A stretch of DNA of 64,000 nucleotides, from positions 46,909,920 through 46,973,919 of the forward strand of contig CM026398.1 of NCBI GenBank assembly GCA_014843695.1, read 5' to 3'. Position numbers and translations under genes: made by a program. This DNA is from Archivesica marissinica (lineage: Eukaryota > Mollusca > Bivalvia > Venerida > Vesicomyidae). Below, one piece after another: positions 46,329 to 57,731 of this stretch (positions within the stretch are counted from its first letter, which is position 1; every line of letters begins with the position of its first letter). The notes under the pieces were generated by a model. That model ran no database searches. It was given only the letters and a program-made list of their open reading frames with translations, and had not been told where the DNA came from.

Positions 46329-47048
46329 CAAGCAAGTAAGCAAGCAAGCAAGTAAGTAAGCAAGCAAGTAAGTAAGTAAGTAACTAAGTAAGTAAGCAAG
46401 CAAGCAAGTAAGTAAGTAAGCAATCAAGCAAGTAAGTAAGTAAGTAAGCAAGCAAGCAAACAAGCAAGTAAGTACGTAAGTAAGCAAGCAAGCAAGCAAG
46501 TAAGTAAGTAAGCAAGCACGCAAGTAAGTAAGCAAGCAAGTAAGTAAGTAAGTAAGCAAGCAAGCAAGTAAGTAAGCAAGCAAGCAAGTAAGTAAGCAAG
46601 CAAGCAAGTAAGTAAGCAAGCAAGCAAGCAAGTAAGTAAGTAAGCAAGCAAGCAAGTAAGTAAGTAAGTAAGTAAGCAAGCAAGTAAGTAAGTAAGCATG
46701 CAAGTAAGTAAGTAAGTAAGCAAGCAAGCAAGCAAGCAAGTAAGTAAGTAAGTAAGCAAGCAAGCAAGTAAGTAAGTAAGTAAGTAAGCAAGAAAGTAAG
46801 TAAGTAAGTAAGTAAGCAAGTAAGTAAGTAAGTAAGTAAGTAAGCAAGCAAGCAAGTAAGTAAGCAAGCAAGCAAATAAGTAAGTAAGCAAGCAAGTAAG
46901 TAAGTAAGTAAGCAAGCAAGTAAGTAAGTAAGCAAGCACGTAAGTAAGTAAGCAAGCAAGCACGTAAGTAAGCAAGCAAGTAAGTAAGCAAGCAAGCAAG
47001 TAAGTAAGTAAGCAAGCAAGCAAGTAAGCAAGCAAGTAAGTAAGTAAG
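46267..47048 (+). repeat. Tetranucleotide array, GTAA/GCAA
   Basis: About 780 bp of (A)AGT/(A)AGC tetramers. It yields hydrophobic Leu/Tyr/Cys/Ala open frames in all three minus-strand frames, an artefact. Confidence 0.97.
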
Positions 47049-47151
47049 AGTGGCATGTGCACATTTATACGTGATAACTACTGGCTTCAAGTACAGTCAA
47101 TGAATGACGACACAACTCGTACTTGACGAATTACAGTTTATTTTTATATGT

Positions 47152-47757
47152 GTATTTATCGTCGCCAGCATTATATCAAACGTTTTTATTTTAGAGGATA
47201 GTGCAATATACAGAAGAGGCTCCGATATCAGAAGCAGCCTTTTATTAGTTGTAATACCACATGACTTTCGCTTCAGTTGTTTTGTATGCCATGTGTGTAT
47301 AAATCTGTTTTATATTTAAGAGGGTCCCATGGAAGATTAGCCTTGCTAAATGGGTTACCCTCTCTAAATAATGCTTGCTTTGTTTACTTGCTTTGCTTGC
47401 TTGCTTGCTTGCATACTTGCTTGCTTGCGTGCTTGCTTACTTACTTGCTTGCTTGCTTGCGTGCTTGATTGCTTGCTTGTTTGCGTGTTTGCTTGCTTGC
47501 TTGCGTGCTTGATTGCTTGCGTGCTTGCTTGTTTGCTTGCTTGCTTGCTTGCTTACTTGCTGTTGCTTGCTTGCATGCTTGCTTGCTTGCTTGTTCATGG
47601 TTCTTTTAAATGCTTGGTGCATAGCACCGATACATGAGACCTATGTTTATAATCTCATCTGAAAGACTGTTAATATTAGTATGGTCAGACTGGGGATCGA
47701 ACATACAAATGCTGGATTGGCATTCCAACGTGGAATGGACCACTAACCGGTCTGTAT
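47152..47757 (-). mobile_element. SINE-A copy 14, split by a GCTT-rich insertion
   Basis: Tail fragments (TTTATCGTCGCC, TTAGAGGATAGTGCAATA) lie at 47152-47205, and the rest of the body and head (TGGTTCTTTTAAATGC to ACCGGTCTGTA) at 47598-47757. Between them are unrelated sequence and a TTGC/GCTT array. Confidence 0.65.
47385..47600 (+). repeat. Tetranucleotide array, TTGC/GCTT
   Basis: The same tetramer family as the 46.3-47.0 kb array but in inverse orientation, about 340 bp away. Confidence 0.95.
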
Positions 47758-48019
47758 TTAATTGCGGTTTACAATTACCGTGGTCCTGATGGATACATTT
47801 AAACAGTGTACAGTGGCTGTACAGATAAGCAGCCATTTTGTCGGTTTAGTGTCAAACCACATAGTGGGCCTCAATAGGTACCTCTTCACTTTTAAGAAAA
47901 TAACAATTGAATAGATTGCTAACTCTTGTACGGTTCCCACGTTTCGCCGCTATGACTGGTTCCCACTAGTAGATGGATATAGGACGTATTTTGTAACAAT
48001 ACGTGAGAAAATGAAATCA

Positions 48020-48145
48020 TGGAAGTCGTGATAGCGCTGTGGATGCGCGTTCGCTTCAGGTGCGAAAGGTCTGGAGTTCGAGCCCCTCTGGAGCCGTTAC
48101 AATTGTTCCCATAAGCAAGGCATTTATTTTCCACGTTGCCAATAG
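48020..48145 (+). mobile_element. SINE-B copy 5, 3'-truncated
   Basis: The tRNA-like head and the first part of the body, ending at TTTTCCACGTTGCC. Confidence 0.8.
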
Positions 48146-48452
48146 GTTTATTTGCAATATAATAAACTGAAAATGAAACTACGACTTTCCTAAATCGGTT
48201 TGCCACGCCATGTGTGTACTTTCTGATTATCGGCAATCATAACATCTAATACAGCTGTTTCAACATTCGTTGTTTCGTCACACATGGGCATACAGTATTG
48301 TTTACATACCTGTTGTTGAAAAACAACTGACCGCGTATATACAATGGTGGTATATATAATGGTGGTATGGGAATATTTGGATTTTCGAAAACCACAATCA
48401 TAGGCAATTACATCATTATTCTTCAAATATATGCTACATTTTACCAAAGAAC

Positions 48453-49408
48453 CACAGGGTTTCGGCACGTTTGGGGGTACTAGTATATATATTTAAGTAC
48501 AGGGATTCTACTCTGTGGGCCGTCAGATTTCGCATCGATCAGTAAAATGGCCCTATCTGAGACAATTTTGTACAAAGCTGTCCAAATATAACGCCTATCC
48601 CGAGTCTTTATATTGTTCTTCAAATAAAACACAACTTTAAGCTGCATGCATGTATACTTTGCAAACAATTGCCACAAACATTGGCCATAGCAGGTCACAT
48701 TTCCGTACTAGGACACGGGTTCTGTCAGCAACAAAAAAAAATCTTCGTCGGGAGAGTTTTAACTGTGAATAACATTATCAATAAAATGTGTTTCCACTAA
48801 CGTGTAGGTTTATTCGGCAAAAATGTACGTCAAAAAGAGATTTCGTAGCATTTTCAATTTGTTGAAACGAGCGTTGAAACGAGCGTTCTAATTGGATTAT
48901 GATTATTCTTCATATATAAAAAAACATCTTGTTACATTCTAATAATCCAATCAGAACGCTCGTTTCAACGCGAATTGCGCAGCTTTAGAATTTTTCAAAA
49001 CAAATTGAAAATGCTACGAAATCTCTTTTTGACGTACATTTTTGCCGAATAAACCTACACGTTAGTGGAAACACATTTTATTGATAATGTTATTCACAGT
49101 TAAAACTCTCCCGACGAAGATTTTTTTTGTTGCTGACAGAACCCGTGTCCTAGTACGGAAATGTGACCTGCTATGGCCAATGTTTGTGGCAATTGTTTGC
49201 AAAGTATACATGCATGCAGCTTAAAGTTGTGTTTTATTTGAAGAACAATATAAAGACTCGGGATAGGCGTTATATTTGGACAGCTTTGTACAAAATTGTC
49301 TCAGATAGGGCCATTTTACTGATCGATGCGAAATCTGACGGCCCACAGAGTAGAATCCCTGTACTTAAATATATATACTAGTACCCCCAAACGTGCCGAA
49401 TCCCTGTG
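48453..49408. mobile_element. Long near-perfect palindrome (foldback element)
   Basis: The left arm from 48453 and the right arm to 49408 are reverse complements (paired coordinates sum to 97861 or 97862). I see only a one-base difference in a poly-A run in the outer 380 bp. Near the centre the right arm has about 30 extra bases, and the unpaired middle is about 40 bp. Each arm holds the same 72-codon open frame, which I do not recognise. Ends: CACAGGG and CCCTGTG. It is probably a foldback transposon or MITE; an assembly hairpin is the alternative. Confidence 0.85.
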
Positions 49409-49416
49409 CATAGAAC

Positions 49417-49650
49417 ATGTATATCACTCCCAGTCACGTGTATATCACTACCAGTCACGTGTATATCACTCCCAGTCACGTGTATATCACTCCCAGTCAC
49501 GTGTATATCACTTCCAGTCACATGTATATCACTCCCAGTCACGTGTATATCACTTCCAGTCACATGTATATCACTCCCAGTCACGCGTATATCACTCCCA
49601 GTCACGTGTATATCACTCCCAGTCACGCGTATATCACTCCCAGTCAGGTG
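49417..49650 (+). repeat. 21-bp tandem array with CACGTG core, about 11 copies
   Basis: Unit ATCACTCCCAGTCACGTGTA. Most units carry CACGTG (E-box palindrome). It starts within 10 bp of the end of the 48.45-49.41 kb palindrome. Confidence 0.93.
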
Positions 49651-49659
49651 TGTAACTAT

Positions 49660-50088
49660 AGCATAGTGCAAGCAGTGGAATGTAATGTTTTACTGGGATA
49701 CCTAAGCACGTTTATTGGCGGCATTCTAATACAGCTAAACGTGTATTACGAGTATATGGTTGTATTTGGTATATAGTATTATATAGTGTCATACTTTCAT
49801 TACATATTCACTGTACTTCGACAACAACGATTGAGAATGTCTGATCTCGTAAGTGACAAATATCTCTGATATCAATATACTGTCACACATTAAGTTATCT
49901 TTTATTGCTGTAATAGTTTTAATTTATTGCCTTGAAAGACGCGTATGTATTGCACTAAATGGAGCTTTTATTGAAATGATAACCTTAATGCTTACTGAAC
50001 ATGTTAATGGTGATACTTATGTTGAACAATTAACGTTTTGCATCTCTAAAAGCTATGATTGTTTCTTGTCCTCTCACCGCGTTGCCTG
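49660..50088. other. Intron sequence, nothing recognised
   Basis: No repeat or exon recognised between the 21-bp array and SINE-A copy 15. Confidence 0.5.
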
Positions 50089-50090
50089 GC

Positions 50091-50378
50091 GGATCTGTAG
50101 TCCAGTGGCTAACACGTTGGACTGGTAATCCAGGCGTCGCAGGTTCGATCCTCCGTCTGACCATAATAAAATTAAGTCTTTCAGATGGGACTTTAAACCG
50201 AGGTCTCGTGTCGGTGCTTTACACCGTGCACGTTAATGAACCAGAGGAGACTCTGAAATGGGTCTCTGTCTGTATCATTGCACTATCCTCCAACATTTAA
50301 AATGACAAATCTCTTCAGGAGGCGTCGCTCATATGGGCAACCGGTAGCGACGATAAATAAACGTAAAACACACACACG
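50091..50378 (+). mobile_element. SINE-A copy 15, near full length
   Basis: Runs from GGCGGATCTGTAGTCCAGTGG to the TAAACGTAAAACACAC tail. It ends about 25 bp from the donor of the LDLa-1 exon (inside the intron, antisense). Confidence 0.9.
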
Positions 50379-50402
50379 TTGAACTTACAAAACAGGACTT
50401 AC

Positions 50403-50525
50403 CGCAATTATTCTCGTCCGTTCCATCTTCACAGTCCACCAATCCATCACACCACCACTCTACAGGTATACATCTCCCATTTGCCATACATGATATCTTA
50501 CCAGCCGGACATGTATATATTGTAT
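50403..50525 (-). CDS. Exon: LDL-receptor class A domain 1
   Basis: A 123-nt phase 1-1 exon that encodes one complete LDLa module. The six cysteines are in order ([22 protein letters not shown]), and the calcium-binding acidic cluster [11 protein letters not shown] is intact. The acceptor is tttgttag and the donor is TGCG/GTAAGT. LDLa modules bind ligands in a calcium-dependent way, and in mosaic proteases they sit in the heavy chain. A SINE-A copy ends about 28 bp into the following intron. Confidence 0.93.
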
Positions 50526-50529
50526 CTAA

Positions 50530-51250
50530 CAAATAAAGCACAGCTATATATAGATTTCAGGTTGTATATACGTAAATAAGCGGAAGTGCATCCGAGGTCA
50601 AATGTAGTCCTGATAACTAATATAGTTCATTTTTCTTTTTGGTAAAGAATGCATTTTCATGACAGACAGGGTATAGTTTTTGAGAAATTATGTGACTTGG
50701 GAAGACTTCAGACTGGTTGATGTTTAGAGAAAATATGTGATATAAGAAGTCATGCAATTGCAAACTGAATGTGGGGTGTGTGTACTGTAATATTTGGCGG
50801 AAGAATACAGTGTGTAAATACAGTGACGTCATTCACAGATAAGCGATGTCAATGTTTGGCATTGTATTTGTAATATTTTTGCTGTTTTTCAGATTAATTT
50901 GAATACCTCTTCACAGTGGACGTGGACTGTTTTGTGAAGGCGACTCCATACCCTTGTATATAATACTACTACAATATGTTCGATTATAAGTCTTCAGTTT
51001 GTAAGATGTTCACAATTTATCTTTAGAAGGTTGTCTATATTTGGTACTGTAGTGTGTTAATATTGTATTGCTCGATTCGTTTTACATATGAAGACGAAAC
51101 ATGACACATTAAAGAAAGGCAAACGGGTCGGGCCACAAGTTCTAGTAACATGCAAGTTGCACATACACCGTTTGCATGTGTATATAGTATGGAATAAATA
51201 CTATTCTAACACGACCCAGCTAATAATATACATACTTGTAGAGTAAAACC
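50530..51250. other. Intron sequence, nothing recognised
   Basis: Between LDLa-1 and CUB-B second half; no module seen. Confidence 0.55.
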
Positions 51251-51252
51251 TA

Positions 51253-51766
51253 CCTCGGGTTATTCTGCGATATACCTACATTGAACTATGTTGCGCGCGC
51301 ACGGTGTTTTGGCTATTCCATTTATACAATGCGTTTAAAGTTTTATGAATGAATGATGTTTGTAAATACTACCGTGGGAATTCGCGTTTAACGTTTCAGT
51401 TACTATTCTGTACAGTTTTATTTGACAAAATAAATAAAATTATTGATCGGTTACAACTTTTGTTCATTTATGCACTAGATTGATATTTTCCATAAAAAAT
51501 AACGTTATCACCCCTTACGCAAGAGGAAATTTCGAAAGCCAAATGCACGGCGTTTGAAGAAAATACTCCTTTGATTCTCGTCTAAAATTATTAGAAGTAA
51601 GTCGTGTTAGAATCGAAATAATAAGTATCAACCGTTGTATATCGCAGAATAACCCTCGTTTGTCGTTCTTATGCGTAGAAATATATTTGGCGGAAATATA
51701 TTTCTACGCATAAGAACTTCAAACTCGGGTTATTATGAGATATACCACGATTGATACTTATTATTT
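51253..51766. mobile_element. Nested inverted-repeat element
   Basis: CGGGTTATTCTGCGATATA near 51255 is inverted at about 51640-51659, which suggests MITE ends. The right end is itself part of a second palindrome (51616-51766) centred near 51690 on TTCTTATGCGTAGAAATATA and its complement. No coding capacity seen. Confidence 0.6.
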
Positions 51767-51909
51767 CTTAATTAAACAAACAACTGAACATAAACGTTAC
51801 AAAGTATCTGTGAACAAGTATGCATGTAAGCTTTTATCTTAATTTACGTTTACAGTTATTTTCAGATTAAACAAGGATTAAATACGAATTCATATTTACT
51901 AGCCCTCAC

Positions 51910-52153
51910 CAGAAACAAACTCAGTCTTGATATATCTCATTCTAAATCCTGCTTTCTGTTGTATCGAATCTGAGATAAACTCAATCAGGAGGTCTTCAGT
52001 TGATGATATCGTTTCAGGAATGATATGTCCACACAAAGTTGCCGTTACGGTTTTTGTTTCTCCATCGTCGGTCATTTCATAAAATACGAGTCTGTCCCAT
52101 CTACAATCATCCGCTTTTTCAACAGCAAATGTTTCAAACACTATCATTGTTAT
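51910..52153 (-). CDS. Exon: second half of CUB-B
   Basis: The acceptor is cctttcag above 52153 (phase 0) and the donor is CTG/GTGAGG (phase 1). It reads on directly from the preceding exon (TAEKNK, then ITMIVFETFAVE), the usual point at which CUB strands resume. It carries the paired Cys of CUB (DDCRWDRLVFYE and TLCGHIIPE), the LLIEFISDS strand and a final GFRMRY strand. CUB domains are extracellular binding modules of about 110 residues, and this one is complete when joined to the large exon. The intron before it holds the 4.6-kb array at 52.5-57.1 kb. Confidence 0.92.
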
Positions 52154-52395
52154 CTGAAAGGTTTAGGATCAGAGTTTGTGTACCTACTATTATTACTGAC
52201 ATCCATAATTTATATACTGAATTCTGAAGCAGCTTCAACTACTATTATTACTGACAACCATAATGTATACACTGAATTCATACTATTAATTGGTTTAAAC
52301 AGTATTTATTGCAAAGCATAACTCACATATAGCATACAACGACATACATATTGCAAAGGATCAAGTAGGAAGCAAAAAGTAACTTTTCATAATTA

Positions 52396-52526
52396 TGTCT
52401 GCATGAGATCTCGTGTTGCGATGGATACGGTCTCGGCCTCATATCGAAGATAGTGCGAGTTCAATGCCCGACAGAACCACGGTGGTGGTGTCCCAAATTA
52501 CATGGCGACGGATTCATTCAGGAATA
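52396..52526 (+). mobile_element. SINE remnant at the left edge of the 4.6-kb array
   Basis: A tRNA-like head (GTTGCGATGGATACGG, B-box-like GAGTTCAATGC) is followed by ATGGCGACGGATTCATTCAG, which matches the SINE-B segment just before the array unit. Confidence 0.6.
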
Positions 52527-55500
52527 ATGCATGGAGAGCGAGTATTCCATCAGGAATGAGGTAATGGAGAGCGAGTATTCCATGAGGAATAAGGTAATGG
52601 AGAGCGAGTATCCCATCAGGAATGAGGTAATGGAGAGCGAGTATCCCATCAGGAATGAGGTAATGGAGAGCGAGTATTCCATCAGGAATGAGGTAATGGA
52701 GAGCGAGTATTCCATCAGGAATGAGGCATGGAGAGCGAGTATTCCATCAGGAATGAGGTAATGGAGAGCGAGTATTCCATCAGGAATAATGCATGGAGAG
52801 CGAGTATTCCATCAGGAATGAGGTAATGGAGAGCGAGTATTCCATCAGGAATGAGGTAATGGAGAGCGAGTATTCCATGAGGAATAATGCATGGAGAGCG
52901 AGTATTCCATCAGGAATGATGCATGGAGAGCGAGTATTCCATCAGGAATGAGGTAATGGAGAGCGAGTATTCCATCAGGAATGATGCATGGAGAGCGAGT
53001 ATTCCATCAGGAATGAGGTAATGGAGAACGAGTATTCCATCAGGAATGAGGTAATGGAGAGCAAGTATTCCATCAGGAATGAGGCATGGAGAGCGAGTAT
53101 TCCATCAGGAATGATGCATGGAGAGCGAGTATTCCATCAGGAATGAGGTAATGGAGAGCGAGTATTCCATCAGGAATGATGCATGGAGAGCGAGTATTCC
53201 ATCAGGAATGAGGTAATGGAGAACGAGTATTCCATCAGGAATGAGGTAATGGAGAGCGAGTATTCCATCAGGAATGAGGCATGGAGAGCGAGTATTCCAT
53301 CAGGAATGAGGTAATGGAGAGCGAGTATTCCATCAGGAATAATGCATGGAGAGCGAGTATTCAATCAGGAATGAGGTAATGGAGAGCGAGTATTCCATCA
53401 GGAATGATGCATGGAGAGCGAGTATTCCATCAGGAATGATGCATGGAGAGTGAGTATTCCATCAGGAATAATGCATGGAGAGCGAGTATTCCATCAGGAA
53501 TGATGCATGGAGAGCGAGTATTCCATCAGGAATAATGCATGGAGAGCGAGTATTCCATCAGGAATGAGGTAATGGAGAGCGAGTATTCCATGAGGAATGA
53601 TGCATGGAGAGCGAGTATTCCATCAGGAATGATGCATGGAGAGCGAGTATTCCATCAGGAATGAGGTAATGGAGAGCGAGTATTCCATCAGGAATGAGGT
53701 AATGGAGAGCGAGTATTCCATCAGGAATGAGGCATGGAGAGCGAGTATTCCATCAGGAATAATGCATGGAGAGCGAGTATTCCATCAGGAATGAGGTAAT
53801 GGAGAGCGAGTATTCCATCAGGAATGATGCATGGAGAGCGAGTATTCCATCAGGAATGAGGTAATGGAGAGCGAGTATTCCATCAGGAATGATGCATGGA
53901 GAGCGAGTATTCCATCAGGAATGAGCATGGAGAGCGAGTATTCCATCAGGAATGATGCATGGAGAGCGAGTATTCCATCAGGAATGAGGTAATGGAGAGC
54001 GAGTATTCCATCAGGAATGAGGCATGGAGAGCGAGTATTCCATCAGGAATGAGGTAATGCAGAGCGAGTATTCCATGAGGAATAATGCATGGAGAGCGAG
54101 TATTCCATGAGGAATAATGCATGGAGAGCGAGTATTCCATCAGGAATGATGCATGGAGAGCGAGTATTCCATGAGGAATAATGCATGGAGAGCGAGTATT
54201 CCATCAGGGAATGAGGTAATGGAGAGCGAGTATTCCATCAGGAATGATGCATGGAGAGCGAGTATTCCATGAGGAATGAGGTAATGGAGAGCGAGTATTC
54301 CATCAGGAATGAGGTAATGGAGAGCGAGTATTCCATGAGGAATGAGGTAATGGGGAGCGAGTATTCCATCAGGAATAATGCATGGAGAGCGAGTATTCCA
54401 TGAGGAATAATGCATGGAGAGCGAGTATTCCATCAGGAATGAGGCATGGAGAGCGAGTATTCCATCAGGAATGATGCATGGAGAGCGAGTATTCCATCAG
54501 GAATGATGCATGGAGAGCGAGTATTCCATCAGGAATGATGCATGGAGAGCGAGTATTCCATCAGGAATGATGCATGGAGAGCGAGTATTCCATCAGGAAT
54601 AATGCATGGAGAGCGAGTATTCCATCAGGAATGATGCATGGAGAGCGAGTATTCCATCAGGAATGATGCATGGAGAGCGAGTATTCCATCAGGAATGATG
54701 CATGGAGAGCGAGTATTCCATGAGGAATGAGGTAATGGAGAGCGAGTATTCCATCAGGGAATGAGGTAATGGAGAGCGAGTATTCCATCAGGAATGATGC
54801 ATGGAGAGCGAGTATTCCATGAGGAATGAGGTAATGGAGAGCGAGTATTCCATCAGGAATGAGGTAATGGAGAGCGAGTATTCCATGAGGAATGAGGTAA
54901 TGGGGAGCGAGTATTCCATCAGGAATAATGCATGGAGAGCGAGTATTCCATGAGGAATAATGCATGGAGAGCGAGTATTCCATCAGGAATGAGGCATGGA
55001 GAGCGAGTATTCCATCAGGAATGATGCATGGAGAGCGAGTATTCCATCAGGAATGATGCATGGAGAGCGAGTATTCCATCAGGAATGATGCATGGAGAGC
55101 GAGTATTCCATCAGGAATGATGCATGGAGAGCGAGTATTCCATCAGGAATAATGCATGGAGAGCGAGTATTCCATCAGGAATGATGCATGGAGAGCGAGT
55201 ATTCCATCAGGAATGATGCATGGAGAGCGAGTATTCCATCAGGAATGATGCATGGAGAGCGAGTATTCCATGAGGAATGAGGTAATGGAGAGCGAGTATT
55301 CCATCAGGAATGAGGTAATGGAGAGCGAGTATTCCATCAGGAATGATGCATGGAGAGTGAGTATTCCATGAGGAATGAGGTAATGGAGAGCGAGTATTCC
55401 ATCAGGAATGAGGTAATGGAGAGCGAGTATTCCATCAGGAATGAGGCATGGAGAGCGAGTATTCCATCAGGAATGAGGTAATGGAGAGCGAGTATTCCAT

Positions 55501-57120
55501 CAGGAATGATGCATGGAGAGCGAGTATTCCATCAGGAATGAGGTAATGGAGAGCGAGTATTCCATCAGGAATGAGGTAATGGAGAGCGAGTATTCCATGA
55601 GGAATAATGCATGGAGAGCGAGTATTCCATGAGGAATGAGGTAATGGGGAGCGAGTATTCCATCAGGAATGAGGTAATGGAGAGCGAGTATTCCATGAGG
55701 AATAATGCATGGAGAGCGAGTATTCCATCAGGAATAATGCATGGAGAGCGAGTATTCCATCAGGAATAATGCATGGAGAGCGAGTATTCCATCAGGAATG
55801 ATGCATGGAGAGCGAGTATTCCATCAGGAATGAGGTAATGGAGAGCGAGTACTCCATCAGGAATGAGGTAATGGAGAGCGAGTATTCCATCAGGAATGAG
55901 GCATGGAGAGCGAGTATTCCATCAGGAATAATGCATGGAGAGCGAGTATTCCATCAGGAATGAGGTAATGGAGAGCGAATATTCCATCAGGAATGATGCA
56001 TGGAGAGCGAGTATTCCATCAGGAATGAGGTAATGGAGAGCGAGTATTCCATCAGGAATGATGCATGGAGAGCGAGTATTCCATCAGGAATGATGCATGG
56101 AGAGCGAGTATTCCATCAGGAATGATGCATGGAGAGCGAGTATTCCATCAGGAATGAGGTAATGGAGAGCGAATATTCCATCAGGAATGATGCATGGAGA
56201 GCGAGTATTCCATCAGGAATGAGGTAATGGAGAGCGAGTATTCCATCAGGAATGATGCATGGAGAGCGAGTATTCCATCAGGAATGATGCATGGAGAGCG
56301 AGTATTCCATCAGGAATGATGCATGGAGAGCGAGTATTCCATCAGGAATGAGGTAATGGAGAGCGAGTATTCCATCAGGAATGATGCATGGAGAGCGAGT
56401 ATTCCACGAGGAATAATGCATGGAGAGCGAGTATCCCATCAGGAATGAGGCATGGAGAGCGAGTATTCCATCAGGAATGAGGTAATGGAGAGCGAGTATT
56501 CCATGAGGAATAATGCATGGAGAGCGAGTATTCCATGAGGAATGAGGTAATGGAGAGCGAGTATTCCATCAGGAATGAGGTAATGGAGAGCGAGTATTCC
56601 ATGAGGAATAATGCATGGAAAGCGAGTATTCCATCAGGAATAATGCATGGAGAGCGAGTATTCCATCAGGAATGATGCATGGAGAGCGAGTATTCCATCA
56701 GGAATGATGCATGGAGAGCGAGTATTCCATGAGGAATGAGGTAATGGAGAGTGAGTATTCCATGAGGAATGAGGTAATGGAGAGCGAGTATTCCATCAGA
56801 AATGAGGTAATGGAGAGCGAGTATTCCATCAGGAATGAGGCATGGAGAGCGAGTATTCCATCAGGAATGGGGTAATGGAGAGCGAGTATTCCATCAGGAA
56901 TGATGCATGGAGAGCGAGTATTCCATCAGGAATGAGGTAATGGAGAGCGAGTATTCCATCAGGAATGAGGCATGGAGAGCGAGTCTTCCATCAGGAATGA
57001 GGTAATGGAGAGCGAGTATTCCATCAGGAATGAGGTAATGGAGAGCGAATATTCCATCAGGAATGAGGTAATGGAGAGCGAGTATTCCATCAGGAATGAG
57101 GTAATGGAGAGCGAGTATTC
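52527..57120 (+). repeat. 4.6-kb array of 32-33 bp units, about 140 copies
   Basis: Unit GGAGAGCGAGTATTCCATCA then GGAATGAGGTAAT, GGAATGATGCAT or GGAATGAGGCAT. It contains ATTCCATCAGGAATGAGG of SINE-B. A rare variant (CAGGGAATGAGG) at about 54205 recurs at about 54752 with the same neighbours, so a block of roughly 547 bp was duplicated. It lies in the intron that splits CUB-B. Confidence 0.95.
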
Positions 57121-57269
57121 TTAAAATGTTTGTCTAAATTACTAGACTACTAAACTTGCAGGAATATTGACTACATCACAAATTACGTCACTAGATTCTT
57201 TGATCTGAAAAAGTTCAGGTTAACAATTTATCAAACTGCAGTGTTTATGGTTTCCAGCGTAAACCAGTG

Positions 57270-57672
57270 AGAAATAAATTGTGCTATTCCACTGGCTTCA
57301 ACCAGTGGTATAATACATTGTGCTATTCCACTGGCTTCAACCAGTGGTATAATACATTGTGCTATTCCATTGGCTTCAACTAGTGGTATAATACATTGTG
57401 CTATTCCACTAGCTTCAACCAGTGGTATAATACATTGTGCTATTCCACTGGCTTCAACCAGTGGTATAATACATTGTGCTATTCCATTGGCTTCAACCAG
57501 TGGTATAATACATTGTGCTATTCCACTGGCTTCAATCAGTGGTATAATACATTGTGCTATTCCATTGGCTTCAACTAGTGGTATAATACATTGTGCTATT
57601 CCATTGGCTTCAACTAGTGGTATAATACATTGTGATATTCCATTGGCTTCAACCAGTGGTATAAGACATTTT
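57270..57672 (+). repeat. 39-bp tandem array with hairpin units, about 10 copies
   Basis: Unit TTGTGCTATTCCACTGGCTT then CAACCAGTGGTATAATACA. CCACTGG and CCAGTGG pair around a six-base loop in each unit. It begins about 60 bp inside the intron after the mucin exon. Confidence 0.95.
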
Positions 57673-57731
57673 ATTTCACTGATAAATTTCTATATTTCAT
57701 TGAAAAACATAAAATAAAAAAATAATATTAC

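Noticed and set aside
46269..47090. Leucine-rich hydrophobic frames resembling membrane protein
   Set aside because: Produced by a tetranucleotide microsatellite, open in three frames of the same strand.
48190..48468. 92-codon minus-strand frame with several Cys (VCKQYCMPMC)
   Set aside because: No family match, no phase-compatible splice borders, and part of it overlaps the palindrome.
48480..49381. Two identical 72-codon frames, possible duplicated gene
   Set aside because: They are the two arms of the palindrome; no recognisable domain and no neighbouring exons in phase.
52527..57120. CRISPR-like direct repeats
   Set aside because: Units are contiguous with no unique spacers, and the DNA is eukaryotic.
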